Positions 31,876 to 41,380 are shown, counted from the first letter of the stretch. The stretch: DNA of 64,000 nucleotides from Actinomycetes bacterium (GCA_023396115.1 JAEWXC010000015.1:62001-126000); one strand, 5' to 3'. Notes: generated by a model from the letters alone, not told the origin. Numbers and translations: made by a program.

Positions 31876-32700
31876 ATGACGTTCTCGATCGTGGCCCGTT
31901 CCGACGACGGCGAGTCCTGGGGCGTGGCGGTCGCCTCCAAGTTCCTGGCAGTGGGGTCGGCGGTCCCGGCCGCGGTGGCCGGGATCGGCGCGATCGCCAC
32001 CCAGGCCGACGCCAACGTCGCCTACAAGGGCTGGGCGTTGGCGCACTTGGAGGAGGGCGCGACCGCCCAGGTGGCCCTGGACACGCTGCTGGCCGAGGAC
32101 GAGGGACGCGAGGACCGCCAGGTCGGGATCGTCGACCTCGACGGCTCCGCGGCCAGCCACACCGGCGCGGACTGCTTCGCCTGGGCCGGGTCGCGCACCG
32201 GCACCGGGTACGCCATCCAGGGCAACATCCTGACCGGCCCGGAGGTGGTCGACGCGATGGAGCTGGCCTGGGTGCAGTGCTCGGACCTGAGCTTCGACCG
32301 CCGGCTGCTGGCGGCGCTGGCCGCCGGGGACGCGGCCGGCGGCGACTCGCGCGGACGCCAGTCGGCGGCGCTGCTCGTGGTGCGTGAGGGCGCCGGCTAC
32401 AGCGGGATGGACGACGTGGCGGTGGACCTGCGCTCCGACGACCACGCCGACCCGGTGGCCGAGCTGACCCGGCTGCTGGACCTCAACGACCTCTACCTGA
32501 CCGCCTCCACCGAGGAGGAGAAGGTGCCAGTCGACGACGCCCTGGCCGAGCGGTTGGCCAGCTTCGCGCGCAGCCGCGGCCTGGAGCACTTCCGGGAATG
32601 GGTCGGCGCACAGAACTACGAGATGCGGGTGGCGCCCGGGCTGCGACCGGAGTGGATCGACCGGCGGGTCCTGGCCGAGGTCGAGGAGCTGGGCGGATGA
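31876..32700 (+). CDS. DUF1028 (Ntn-hydrolase-like) protein
   Basis: A 274-residue protein. MTFSIVARSDDGESWGVAVASKFLAVG and ATQADANVAYKGWAL are signatures of DUF1028, a fold related to Ntn hydrolases, followed by a C-terminal peptidoglycan-binding-like segment (LNDLYLTAS). Residue Thr2 after the initiator Met could serve as an N-terminal nucleophile if Met is removed. Activity is unknown. The stop overlaps the start of glycerol kinase by 4 nt. Confidence 0.88.
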   Translation: MTFSIVARSDDGESWGVAVASKFLAVGSAVPAAVAGIGAIATQADANVAYKGWALAHLEEGATAQVALDTLLAEDEGREDRQVGIVDLDGSAASHTGADCFAWAGSRTGTGYAIQGNILTGPEVVDAMELAWVQCSDLSFDRRLLAALAAGDAAGGDSRGRQSAALLVVREGAGYSGMDDVAVDLRSDDHADPVAELTRLLDLNDLYLTASTEEEKVPVDDALAERLASFARSRGLEHFREWVGAQNYEMRVAPGLRPEWIDRRVLAEVEELGG

Positions 32701-34166
32701 GCATCCTGTCGATCGACGCCGGAACCACCGGGGTGACCGCGGTGGTGGTCTCCCCCGAGGGCCGGATCGTGGCCAAGGGCTACCAGGAGTTCGCCCAGCA
32801 CTTCCCCCGGGCCGGGTGGGTCGAGCACGGCCCCGAGGAGATCTGGCAGGCCACCCTGGAGGCCACCCGTGAAGTGCTGACCCTGGTCGACGCCTCCGAG
32901 CTGACCGCCGTCGGGATCACCAACCAGCGCGAGACGGTGATGCTGTGGGACCGCGAGACGATGGCCTCGCCGCGGCGCGCGATCGTGTGGCAGGACCGGC
33001 GCACCGCCGACATCTGCGCCGAGCTCCGCGACGCCGGGCACGAGGACCGGGTCACCGAGGTGACCGGCCTGCGTCTGGACCCCTACTTCTCGGCCACGAA
33101 GCTGCGCTGGATCGCCGAGCACGAGCCGCACACGTGGGCGCTGGTCACCCAGGGGCGGTACGCGGTCGGCACCGTCGACTCCTACCTGGTCGCCCGGATG
33201 ACCCGCGGCACCTGGCACGTCACCGACGTCTCCAACGCCTCCCGCACGCTGCTGATGGACCTGTCCACCGGTGAGTGGTCCCCCGAGATGTGCGACCTGT
33301 TCGGGGTGCCGGTGGACGCCCTCCCCGAGATCGTGCCGAGCTGGGGCGAGGTGGGACGCACCGAGCCGCGGGTGTTCTGCGGGCTGGACCTGCCGATCGC
33401 CGGGATCGCCGGGGACCAGCAGTCGGCCCTGTTCGGGCAGACCTGCTTCGACGTGGGTGAGGTCAAGTGCACCTACGGCACCGGCTCGTTCATCCTGACC
33501 AACACCGGCCAGCAGTTGGAGCGTTCGGCGGCCGGGTTGCTCTCCACCGCGGCCTGGAAGGCCCCCGACGGGACGCTCACCTACGCCCTGGAGGGCGCGA
33601 TCTTCGTCACCGGGGCGGCCGTGCAGTGGCTGCGCGACGGGCTGCAGATCGTCGGGTCGGCGGCGGAGACGGCCGCCATCGCGGCCACCTGCCCCGACTC
33701 CGACGGGGTCGTCTTCGTACCCGCCCTGACCGGCCTCGGTGCGCCGCACTGGGACCCGCACGCGCGGGGCACGATCATCGGGCTGACCCGGGGCACCACC
33801 CGGGGCCACCTGGTCCGGGCGACCCTGGAGGCGATCGCGTTCGAGGTGCGTGACGTGCTGGACACGATGCCGCGGCTGTCGTCGTTGCGCGTCGACGGCG
33901 GCGCCAGCGCCAACGACCTGCTGTGCCAGATCCAGGCCGACCAGGTCGGGGTTCCGGTGGAGCGTCCCGAGCTGGTGGAGACCACCGCCCTGGGTGCGGC
34001 GTTCCTGGCCGGGCTCGGGACCGGGGTGTGGGCCTCGACCGACGCGTTGCGGCACACGTGGGCGTTGGACCGGCGGTTCGAGCCGTCCGGGGACCGTGCT
34101 GCCGCGGACGCGGCGCACGCCCGGTGGCTGGACGCGGTGGAGCGCTCCAAGGGCTGGGCGCAGTAG
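32697..34166 (+). CDS. glpK: Glycerol kinase
   Basis: A 489-residue FGGY-family kinase: phosphate loop DAGTTGVTAV, AVGITNQRET, IVWQDRRT, DSYLVARMT, TYGTGSFILTNTG, GLGAPHWDPHARG and VDGGASANDLL match GlpK, which makes sn-glycerol 3-phosphate from glycerol and ATP. The ATG lies in an ATGA overlap with the DUF1028 stop. No glpF or glpD is adjacent, which is unusual, so the substrate should be treated as very likely but not certain. Confidence 0.92.
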   Translation: MSILSIDAGTTGVTAVVVSPEGRIVAKGYQEFAQHFPRAGWVEHGPEEIWQATLEATREVLTLVDASELTAVGITNQRETVMLWDRETMASPRRAIVWQDRRTADICAELRDAGHEDRVTEVTGLRLDPYFSATKLRWIAEHEPHTWALVTQGRYAVGTVDSYLVARMTRGTWHVTDVSNASRTLLMDLSTGEWSPEMCDLFGVPVDALPEIVPSWGEVGRTEPRVFCGLDLPIAGIAGDQQSALFGQTCFDVGEVKCTYGTGSFILTNTGQQLERSAAGLLSTAAWKAPDGTLTYALEGAIFVTGAAVQWLRDGLQIVGSAAETAAIAATCPDSDGVVFVPALTGLGAPHWDPHARGTIIGLTRGTTRGHLVRATLEAIAFEVRDVLDTMPRLSSLRVDGGASANDLLCQIQADQVGVPVERPELVETTALGAAFLAGLGTGVWASTDALRHTWALDRRFEPSGDRAAADAAHARWLDAVERSKGWAQ

Positions 34167-34235
34167 GGGCGCAGTAGGGCCCACCCAGCGGTCCGAGCGG
34201 GTTCAGGGCAGTGCGCAGGTTCAGGGCAGGCCGGC

Positions 34236-35006
34236 TCAGGGGCGGGCCGCGATCCTGATCTCCTGCCAGCTGGCCAGGATCTGCACGGCGAACTCCGCGT
34301 TCAGCAGGGCCGAGGGGTGGAAGCCGTCCCGGGCGAACCACTCCGCGCCCGGCGGCAGGTCCATGACGAACCGGCTGACCCGGTCCCGGAGGTCGACCAC
34401 GACCCTCGCGTCGGTGTCGAACTGGGCGGCCCGTCCCCCGACGTACCGGTTCAGCGGGAACGGCAGCACCGGGAAGTGGCGCAGCGGCGGCAGCGCGAAC
34501 ACCACGACCGGGGCGTGCGCGTTGAGCTCGGTGAGCCGGTCCAGCAGGGCCGCGTACTCGCGGCGCCAGCGGCTGCGCGGGTGGCGGCTGATCACGTCGT
34601 TGACCCCCACCGAGACCACGACCAGGTCGGCGGCGGCGACCACGTCGGCCGCGGCCTCGACCAGGGCCCGCACCTTCTCGGCGGTGTCGCCGGAGTGGGC
34701 GACCACCTGCCACTCCACGGCACCGTCGACCGCCGCGGCCAACCGGTGGGCGACCTGACCGGCCACGGACTCGCGGTGGTGGGCCACGCCCACGCCGGAG
34801 GCCACCGAGTCGCCCACGACGACCAGCCGGGTGACCTGACCGTGGGCCGGACCGACCCGGCCGGAGGGGCCGTCGGCCTCCGGCAGCCGCTCGGTGCGCC
34901 GCATCACCCGCACCCCCTGCACGGCAGGCACCCCGACCCCGCCCACCAGCGCCCCGCCCAGCAGCCCCAGGAGGCCGAGGGTGGCGGTGCTGCGGACGGT
35001 GGGCAC
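34236..35006 (-). CDS. SGNH/GDSL-family hydrolase
   Basis: A 256-residue esterase-fold protein. An N-terminal hydrophobic segment (about 8-30) acts as signal or anchor; the catalytic blocks are VVVGDSVASGVG (Ser), VVSVGVNDVI (Asn) and DGFHPS (Asp/His). The GTG at 35006 is two bases after the SnoaL-like stop, indicating coupling. Substrate unknown; may act on cell-envelope esters. Confidence 0.87.
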   Translation of the reverse strand: MPTVRSTATLGLLGLLGGALVGGVGVPAVQGVRVMRRTERLPEADGPSGRVGPAHGQVTRLVVVGDSVASGVGVAHHRESVAGQVAHRLAAAVDGAVEWQVVAHSGDTAEKVRALVEAAADVVAAADLVVVSVGVNDVISRHPRSRWRREYAALLDRLTELNAHAPVVVFALPPLRHFPVLPFPLNRYVGGRAAQFDTDARVVVDLRDRVSRFVMDLPPGAEWFARDGFHPSALLNAEFAVQILASWQEIRIAARP

Positions 35007-35008
35007 GG

Positions 35009-35416
35009 TCAGCGTCCCGTGTCGGCCCCGGCGAGCGCGCTGGCGTCGGCGACGATCTGCTCGTAGCGCGCCCCCATCGCCTCGGCGAGCTTGGTGGCCG
35101 CCGAGAGCGGTCGCACCATCACCATGAAGTCGCTGATCCGGCCGTTCTCGTCGACCCGGATGAAGTCGCAGCCGGTGATCGCCCGGCCACCGACGGTGGC
35201 GGTGAACACCAGGGCACTGTCGGCCCCGTCGGTGATCTCGCGCTGGTAGGTGAACCCCTCCAGCACCTCGATCACGTGGGACAGGATCGCTTGTGTGATC
35301 GGCTTGCCCCGGTACGGCTCGAAGGCGACCGGCGAGGTGAACACGACGTCCTCGGCCAGCAGTTCACCCACCCAATCCAGGTCTCGGGCCTCGACGGCCT
35401 CGCGGAACTCCTGCAC
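35009..35416 (-). CDS. SnoaL/NTF2-like protein
   Basis: A 135-residue cone-fold protein: FREAVEARDLDWVGELLAED, FEPYRGKPITQAIL, GCDFIRVDENGRISDFMVMVRP are typical of SnoaL-like nuclear transport factor 2 folds. The GTG at 35416 is chosen for the GGGGAGGGGAG just upstream; the frame is open further 5'. Function unknown. Two bases separate its stop from the SGNH hydrolase start. Confidence 0.85.
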   Translation of the reverse strand: MQEFREAVEARDLDWVGELLAEDVVFTSPVAFEPYRGKPITQAILSHVIEVLEGFTYQREITDGADSALVFTATVGGRAITGCDFIRVDENGRISDFMVMVRPLSAATKLAEAMGARYEQIVADASALAGADTGR

Positions 35417-35518
35417 GGATCCACTCCCCTCCCCCTGCCGCACGCGCGGTGGGGACCACACGGTAGTCAGCCGGAGCCAGCGGTTCCAGCAGCCGCCGGA
35501 ATCTGCGGCCCGGCCCGG

Positions 35519-36433
35519 TCAGCTGAGTCGCTGCCAGGCCTTCTGCGCCAGCTCCTGCTCGCGGCGTGCGGCGGCGAGTTCGCGGGCCACCGAGGCCCGG
35601 GTCTCCTCCGCCTCGGCGAGCTCCTCCTCGACCGCCTCGGCCCGCGCCTGCACCAGGTCGAGCGCGGCACGCAGCTCGTCCAGCTCCGCCTGCACCTGCA
35701 TCGACCGGGCTTCCAGGTCGCGGACCTCGCGCTCGGCGCCGTCGAGTTCCCCGGCCACCCGGTCGACGACCTCCCCCGCCTCGTCCACCCGGGTCCGGGC
35801 GTCGGCGCGTTCCCGCGCGTCGGCCTCGGGATCGCGGACCACGTGCAGCTCCGGCCGGATCGGTGCGGGGACCCGGGGCGTGGCGGTGAACCCCAGCGCC
35901 TCGGGCGCGGCCAGGGACCTGCTCAGGTCGGTGGGGTCCAGGCCGGTGCTGCTCAGGGCGGTGACCAGCAGCCCCGAGCGCACGGCCCGGGCCGCCCCGG
36001 CCTCGATCATGGCCGCGGTCAGGGTGGACTCGACCTGGTCGGCCACGGACCCGCTCACCACGACGCCCTCCTCCCGGCCCAGCACCCGGGCGCGGGTCGA
36101 CATCGCGGCGGTCAACTGGCGGCGCTGGACGGTCATCTCGCGCAGCTGGGCCGCGTCCAGGGCGTCGGCGGCGTCCCGGAGCGCCGCCCCGACGACCAGC
36201 ACCTGGTCGATCTGCTCGGCCTCGCGCCGCACCAGCAGGTTCACCAACCAGGCCGCGACGGTGGGTCGGCGCAGCTTCCTGATCCGGGCGGACAGGGCCG
36301 GGTCGACGGCCTTGACCTCCACGGCCCGGGCGTCGCGGGCGCCGGTGAACTCCCCGGGGGCCAGGGCGTAGAGCGCGTCGGCCTCGGCCAGCAGCGGATC
36401 CGTACCGCCGGTGGACTCCTCGGTGTCAGCCAC
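35519..36433 (-). CDS. Coiled-coil protein, conserved actinobacterial
   Basis: A 304-residue protein: N-terminal region ALYALAPGEFTGARDARAVEVKA and KLRRPTVAAWLVNLLVRR, a helical middle, a linker rich in Pro, and a long Glu/Arg/Ala coiled coil (about 205-300). I recognise this as a family widespread in actinobacteria without an assigned name or function. The GTG at 36433 is supported by a leaderless -10 box. It is divergent from the MpaB-like gene. Confidence 0.75.
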   Translation of the reverse strand: MADTEESTGGTDPLLAEADALYALAPGEFTGARDARAVEVKAVDPALSARIRKLRRPTVAAWLVNLLVRREAEQIDQVLVVGAALRDAADALDAAQLREMTVQRRQLTAAMSTRARVLGREEGVVVSGSVADQVESTLTAAMIEAGAARAVRSGLLVTALSSTGLDPTDLSRSLAAPEALGFTATPRVPAPIRPELHVVRDPEADARERADARTRVDEAGEVVDRVAGELDGAEREVRDLEARSMQVQAELDELRAALDLVQARAEAVEEELAEAEETRASVARELAAARREQELAQKAWQRLS

Positions 36434-36439
36434 GCCAGC

Positions 36440-36445
36440 ACCCTA
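36440..36445 (-). promoter_or_regulatory. Leaderless -10 box for coiled-coil protein gene
   Basis: TAGGGT on the minus strand, six bases before the GTG at 36433. Confidence 0.6.
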
Positions 36446-36533
36446 GTCCGCCGGGCCGCGGTCACGGCGGCCCGGACCGGGCCAGCGCACGGCGCCGGTG
36501 GACACGGGGGTGACCGGGACCACACCGGGTCAC

Positions 36534-36539
36534 TAGCCT
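36534..36539 (+). promoter_or_regulatory. Leaderless -10 box for MpaB-like gene
   Basis: TAGCCT ends seven bases before the ATG at 36547. Confidence 0.6.
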
Positions 36540-36546
36540 CGGGCCC

Positions 36547-37755
36547 ATGACGAGTGCTCCCACCGGCGCCCCTCCCACCTCCCTGCGCCGGCTCGACGAG
36601 GCCCGCGCGCGCTTCGGCGACCTGAGCGAGCGGTACCTGGCCGGGCAGTGGCGCGGCGACCCGCTGGCCGACGCGTTCGTGGCCGACCTGGCCACCCTCG
36701 GGCACGGCCGCGGGATGCGGATGCTCCGGACCGCATGCCGGGAGGGACTCGAGGCGGTGCCGGACGCACCGGAGTCGTTGGTGGCCCTGATCGAGGCCGT
36801 CTCCGAGGTGCCCGACTGGGTGGACCTGGCCGCCATCGAGGCCGACAGCGTGCACCTGGGCCGGTACACGCGCCAGGCCGGGATCGTGCTCGGCGCGGCG
36901 TCCCTGGTCTCCGGTTACGCCAACGCCGCCGCGTCCCGTCCGCTGGACCTGACCGGCCGCTACGTGGAGAGCGCGGGGGTGCGCACGATCGAGGTGGCCT
37001 CGTGGCTGGTGGCGGCCAACGCCGTCGGCGGGTTGGACCGGTTCGGCGAGGGGTTCGAGCTGACCGTGCGGGTGCGCGTCATCCACGCCCTGGTCCGGGG
37101 ATCCCTGCTGGACGACGACCGCTGGGACACCCCGGCGTGGGGTGTCCCGATCAACCAGGCCTACCTGGCGTACACGCTCACCGAGTTCTGCCTGATCCCG
37201 CTGCGCGGGATGGCCCGGATCGGGGCGCCCTACCTGCCGCACGAGGTGGACGCCTACTACCGGCGCTGGCGCTACCTGGGGCACCTGCTCGGCATCGAAC
37301 CCGACCTGCTGCCCACCGACCGGGCCGACCAGCAGGCGCTCGAGGACATCTACCTACTCACCCGACCGCCGGTGGAGCCGTTCTGCCGCTCCCTGGTGGC
37401 CTCGATCAACTCCGAGTTCCTGGTGCCCGAGATCGAGCAGCTGCTGCCCCGACCGCTGCACCGGGTCGCCCCGCCGGTGGTGCACGCCCTGGAGCGGGTC
37501 TTCCTGGGTGCGGAGATCTGTGACGAGCTGGCGGTGCCGCAGTCGCCGCTCACCGGGGCCGTCACGGTGCTGGGCCGGGCCCTGGGGGCGGTGAACTCGG
37601 GGCTCGACCGGATCCCGGGCTCGCGCCGGGTGCGCACCGACCTGGGTGAGCGCTACCGGGTGCGTCAGGACGCCCGGCTGCGGGCGCGTTACGGTGTCGA
37701 GCACGACCTCGTGGACGCCGCCCCGACCGGCAGGCCGCACCCCGCACGGGGCTGA
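36547..37755 (+). CDS. MpaB-family oxygenase (DUF2236)
   Basis: A 402-residue helical protein. RVRVIHALVRGSLL contains the Arg/His pattern and WGVPINQAYLAYTLTEFCLIP the second conserved helix of the MpaB/latex-clearing-protein family, heme b oxygenases. A conserved His (HALVR) and the downstream Tyr/Arg-rich YYRRWRYLGHLLG fit. Native substrate unknown; relatives cleave isoprenoid double bonds. Confidence 0.82.
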   Translation: MTSAPTGAPPTSLRRLDEARARFGDLSERYLAGQWRGDPLADAFVADLATLGHGRGMRMLRTACREGLEAVPDAPESLVALIEAVSEVPDWVDLAAIEADSVHLGRYTRQAGIVLGAASLVSGYANAAASRPLDLTGRYVESAGVRTIEVASWLVAANAVGGLDRFGEGFELTVRVRVIHALVRGSLLDDDRWDTPAWGVPINQAYLAYTLTEFCLIPLRGMARIGAPYLPHEVDAYYRRWRYLGHLLGIEPDLLPTDRADQQALEDIYLLTRPPVEPFCRSLVASINSEFLVPEIEQLLPRPLHRVAPPVVHALERVFLGAEICDELAVPQSPLTGAVTVLGRALGAVNSGLDRIPGSRRVRTDLGERYRVRQDARLRARYGVEHDLVDAAPTGRPHPARG

Positions 37756-37950
37756 GCGCCACCCCCGGCCCGCCACCCGCTCCCCGGCCTCCGGGAGGCC
37801 CGGAAACGGCGGGAACACGCGAGGCTGCGCCCCGGAGGCGTCATCGTGACCATTTCGTGACCTGGGTCGGAAGTCGGGACCGTTCCCCGCCTGAGTCCCG
37901 CGCAGCGGACGTGACCCCGGTCCCATTCGATCTCCTGCGGGTGAGCGCCC

Positions 37951-37970
37951 TCACCCGGAAAACCGGGTGA
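37951..37970 (+). other. Hairpin upstream of glycine betaine operon
   Basis: TCACCCGG / CCGGGTGA (8-bp perfect arms) around AAAA. It lies in the 302-bp gap 37756-38057, which otherwise holds only a weak GGCCT/AGGCC repeat at 37786-37800 and the operon promoter. It could be the terminator of the MpaB gene or an operator for osmotic control, about 38 bp upstream of the -10 box. Confidence 0.45.
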
Positions 37971-38007
37971 CCCGCCACACCCGAGGGTTGCCCCGGCGTG
38001 CCGTGGG

Positions 38008-38013
38008 TACGGT
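38008..38013 (+). promoter_or_regulatory. -10 box of glycine betaine operon
   Basis: TACGGT, implying a leader of about 38 nt before the GTG at 38058, which has AGGAG and GGGGG upstream. No convincing -35 box at normal spacing. Confidence 0.4.
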
Positions 38014-38057
38014 CAAGAGCCGTCTCGGAACCTGTTGTCTAGGAGTGAGGGGGCCAC

Positions 38058-39161
38058 GTGCCCGTCATTGAAGCAAACGGTGTCCACAAGGTGTTCGGCC
38101 GCAGGGCCCGCGCCGCGGTGGACCGGCTGCGAGCGGGCGCCTCGCGCGAGGAGCTGCGGCACGAAGGAGTGACCGCGGCGGTCATCGACGCCACCTTCAC
38201 CGTCGACGCCGGCGAGATCTTCGTCGTCATGGGCCTGTCCGGCTCGGGCAAGTCGACCCTGCTCCGGATGGTGAACGGACTGCTCAAGACCACCGCCGGC
38301 GACCTGGTCGTCGGCGGCGAGAACATCTCGGGGCTGAGTGGCCGGGCACTGCGTTCGGTCCGTCGGGACAAGGTCTCGATGGTCTTCCAGCACTTCGCCC
38401 TGCTGCCGCACCGCACGGTCGGCGAGAACGTCGCCTACGCCCTGCAGCTCAAGGGCGTCAACCGGGTCGACCGGGAGCGCCGCGCCGAGGAGGCGCTGGC
38501 CCTGGTCGGGCTGGGCGGCTGGGGCGGCTACCTGCCCGAGGAGCTCTCCGGCGGCATGCGCCAGCGGGTCGGTCTGGCCCGTGCGCTGGCTGCCGACACC
38601 GAGGTGCTGCTGATGGACGAGGCGTTCAGCGCCCTGGACCCGCTGATCCGCAAGGAGATGCAGGACCAGCTGCTCGAGCTCCAGCAGGACCTGGGCAAGA
38701 CGATCCTGTTCATCACCCACGACCTCAACGAGGCGATGCGCCTGGGCGACCGGATCGCGATGATGCGCGACGGCCGGATCGACCAGGTCGGCACCGCCGC
38801 CCAGATCATCGACGAGCCGGCCAGCGACTACGTGGCCCGGTTCGTGGCCGACGTGGACCGGACCCGGGTGCTGACCGCCTCGGCGGTGATGGAGCGGACC
38901 ACCGAGGCCGGCGACGGCCCCCGCTACCGCACCGACACCCCGCTGCTGGAGCTCTTCGAGCCGGCGTCGCAGACCACCGAGCCGATCGTGGTGGTGGACC
39001 GGCGCAACCGGGTCGTGGGGCGGTTGACCCGCGCCCAGCTGCTGCACGCCGTCGGGGAGGGCGTCCCCGAGGAGCACCCCGAGGTGGAGCCACCGAGCGG
39101 CGACCCGACACCCCCCGCGAGCAGTCCTGAGCCGGCCGAGTCCCGGGAGGCGACCCGATGA
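38058..39161 (+). CDS. proV: Glycine betaine/proline ABC transporter ATPase
   Basis: A 367-residue ATPase of the ProV/OpuAA class. Walker A GLSGSGKST, Q-loop VFQHFALLPHRTV, signature LSGGMRQRVGLARAL, Walker B LLMDEAFSALDPL and His switch FITHDLNEAM are intact. A single C-terminal CBS-like segment (EPIVVVDRRNRVVGRLTR) replaces the usual tandem CBS pair, then an acidic Pro-rich tail. The -35-residue insertion after GRR (AAVDRLRAGASREELR) is typical of this class. Overlaps proW by 4 nt. Confidence 0.94.
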   Translation: MPVIEANGVHKVFGRRARAAVDRLRAGASREELRHEGVTAAVIDATFTVDAGEIFVVMGLSGSGKSTLLRMVNGLLKTTAGDLVVGGENISGLSGRALRSVRRDKVSMVFQHFALLPHRTVGENVAYALQLKGVNRVDRERRAEEALALVGLGGWGGYLPEELSGGMRQRVGLARALAADTEVLLMDEAFSALDPLIRKEMQDQLLELQQDLGKTILFITHDLNEAMRLGDRIAMMRDGRIDQVGTAAQIIDEPASDYVARFVADVDRTRVLTASAVMERTTEAGDGPRYRTDTPLLELFEPASQTTEPIVVVDRRNRVVGRLTRAQLLHAVGEGVPEEHPEVEPPSGDPTPPASSPEPAESREATR

Positions 39162-40315
39162 GCACCACCAGCACCGCTGACTGGTTCAGCGACGACTCCC
39201 TGCTCCCCCGGATCCCGGTCGGTGAGTGGATCGAGACCGCCTTCGACTGGGTCCAGGAGAACCTGTCCGGCTTCTTCGAGAAGATCCAGGAGGGACTGGA
39301 GTGGGTGACCGGCCACCTGGCCGCCCTGCTCGACGGCACGGCCGAGGACCTGTTCGGCGTGCTCCCGGTCGCCACCCTGCTCTGCCTGGTCCTGGTGGTC
39401 TTCGCCCTGGTCGCCGGCCGCCGCCGCGACTGGCCGCTCACCGGCGCCTGCGTCGTCGTGGCCGTCGCGGCTGCGCTGACCCCGGTGGTGGCCGACCGGG
39501 TCGGGGAGACCGAGTCGCACCAGTACCACGCGATCCTCACCGCCCTGGCGTTCGCGCTGCTGGCGTGGCTGGTGCGCAACTGGCGCCTCGGTCTCGCGGT
39601 CGCCCTGCTGCTGGGGTTCGTGCTGGTCGTGGACCAGTGGGACAACACCATGTCGACGCTGGCCATGGTGCTCACCGCGGCCGCGATCGCCCTGGTCATC
39701 AGCATCCCGCTGGGCATCCTGGCCGCTGCCTCGCCGACGGTCAGTGCGCTGCTGCGCCCGGTGATGGACCTGATGCAGACCATGCCCGCGTTCGTGTGGC
39801 TGGTGCCGGTGGTGACGCTGTTCAGCATCGGCATCGCGCCCGGCGTGGTCGCCACCCTGATCTTCTGCCTGCCGCCCGGCGTGCGGTTGACCGAGCTCGG
39901 CATCCGCGGCGTCGACGCCGAGGTGGTCGAGGCCGGTCAGGCCTTCGGCGGCTCGCCGCGCCAGATCCTCACCGGCATCCAGCTGCCGCTGGCCATGCCC
40001 ACTATCATGGCCGGGGTCAACCAGGTCATCATGCTGGCGCTGTCGATGGCGGTCATCGCCGGACTGGTCGGCGCCGGTGGCCTGGGTGGCGAGGTGACCA
40101 GCTCGATCTCGACGCTCGACGTCGGCCTCGGCTTCGAGTCCGGTCTCTCGGTGGTCGCCCTGGCGATCGTCCTGGACCGGATCACCGGGTCGGTCGGCCA
40201 GCGTCGTGCCCGCCGCTCCGCGCCCAGCCGTGACGAGGAACCGGCCGAGTCCGGCAGCACCGACGCGGACACCGATGCACCGACCACCACCGTGGCGGTC
40301 GGCAGCACCCCCTGA
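39158..40315 (+). CDS. proW: Glycine betaine/proline ABC transporter permease
   Basis: A 385-residue permease. The N-terminal amphipathic region (about 1-65) matches ProW/OpuAB proteins; about seven to eight helices follow, with the binding-protein-dependent signature VDAEVVEAGQAFGGSPRQIL (EAA loop). The C-terminus is acidic and Thr-rich. The ATG overlaps the proV stop (ATGA). 121 bp separate it from proX. Confidence 0.93.
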   Translation: MSTTSTADWFSDDSLLPRIPVGEWIETAFDWVQENLSGFFEKIQEGLEWVTGHLAALLDGTAEDLFGVLPVATLLCLVLVVFALVAGRRRDWPLTGACVVVAVAAALTPVVADRVGETESHQYHAILTALAFALLAWLVRNWRLGLAVALLLGFVLVVDQWDNTMSTLAMVLTAAAIALVISIPLGILAAASPTVSALLRPVMDLMQTMPAFVWLVPVVTLFSIGIAPGVVATLIFCLPPGVRLTELGIRGVDAEVVEAGQAFGGSPRQILTGIQLPLAMPTIMAGVNQVIMLALSMAVIAGLVGAGGLGGEVTSSISTLDVGLGFESGLSVVALAIVLDRITGSVGQRRARRSAPSRDEEPAESGSTDADTDAPTTTVAVGSTP

Positions 40316-40436
40316 CAGCACGGGCGGCGCCGGCCCCGACCGGTTCCGCCCGTGACCAGCGGACACGGCCCCGTGGCCTGTGCCGCACCACCGATACCCG
40401 GGACGCCACGCGGCGGCCCGAGAGGAGAGGAAACAC

Positions 40437-41354
40437 ATGAAGAACACCAAGCGCCGCCTGGCAGCGCTCGTGGCCCCGCTCGTCGCGCTGTCGCTGCTGG
40501 CGACCGGCTGCGGTTCCGACACCGGGGACGGCGACGGCGACAAGGCCGCCGGGAGCGACAAGTCCGTCAACCTGGGCATCATCCCGTCCTGGACCGACGG
40601 TCTCAGCACCGCCTACCTGTGGAAGCACGTGCTCGAGGAGGAGGGCTACGACGTCGAGATCACCGAGCTCTCCGAGGCGGCCCCGCTGTACACGGGTCTG
40701 GCCAAGGGCTCCGTGGACGTCTACCCCTCGGCCTGGCCCGAGGTGACCCACGCCTCCTACATGGACAAGTACGGCGATGACCTGACCGACCTGGGCGCCT
40801 ACTACGACAACGCCAAGCTGACCCTGGCCGTGCCGGCCTACTCGAAGCTGAACAGCATCGAGGACCTCAAGGGCAAGGGCGGCGACTACGACGGCCGGAT
40901 CGTCGGCATCGAGCCGGGTGCCGGTCTGACCAAGGCGGTCCAGGAGAACGTCATCCCGCAGTACGAGCTGGACGACGAGTACAAGCTGGTCACCTCCTCG
41001 ACCACCGCGATGCTGGCCGAGCTGAAGAAGGCCGTCGATGCCGAGAAGGACCTCGTGGTCACGCTGTGGCGTCCGTTCTGGGCCAACAGCACCTTCGAGG
41101 TCAAGGACCTCGAGGACCCCAAGGGCGCACTCGGTGAGCCCGAGGGTCTGCACGAGATGGCCAACAAGGAGTGGGCCGAGGCCAACCCCGAGGTCGTCGA
41201 GATGATGGGTCGTCTCAAGCTCGACGACGCCCAGTACGGCGAGCTGGAGGACCTGGTGGTCAACAAGTTCGGTGCCGGCAAGGAGGAGGACGCCGTCGAG
41301 GCGTTCCTCGACAAGCACCCCGAGGTGCTGGAGATGGTCACCGGCACCGAGTGA
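40437..41354 (+). CDS. proX: Glycine betaine-binding lipoprotein
   Basis: A 305-residue OpuAC-family substrate-binding protein. Signal peptide MKNTKRRLAALVAPLVALSL then the lipobox LLATGC with Cys24 as lipid-attachment site. The mature part has the OpuAC pattern (NLGIIPSWTDGLSTAYLWKHVL, GLAKGSVDVYPSAWP with Trp residues for a quaternary amine cage, and LVVTLWRPFWANSTF). The ATG at 40437 follows GAGAGGAGAGG. Betaine versus proline or choline cannot be separated on sequence. Confidence 0.92.
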   Translation: MKNTKRRLAALVAPLVALSLLATGCGSDTGDGDGDKAAGSDKSVNLGIIPSWTDGLSTAYLWKHVLEEEGYDVEITELSEAAPLYTGLAKGSVDVYPSAWPEVTHASYMDKYGDDLTDLGAYYDNAKLTLAVPAYSKLNSIEDLKGKGGDYDGRIVGIEPGAGLTKAVQENVIPQYELDDEYKLVTSSTTAMLAELKKAVDAEKDLVVTLWRPFWANSTFEVKDLEDPKGALGEPEGLHEMANKEWAEANPEVVEMMGRLKLDDAQYGELEDLVVNKFGAGKEEDAVEAFLDKHPEVLEMVTGTE

Positions 41355-41380
41355 CCACCCTGCCCGGGTGAACTGACACC

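Noticed and set aside
37786..37800. GGCCT/AGGCC palindrome as terminator of the MpaB-like gene
   Set aside because: The stem is only 5 bp with a reasonable loop; too weak to call against a GC-rich background.
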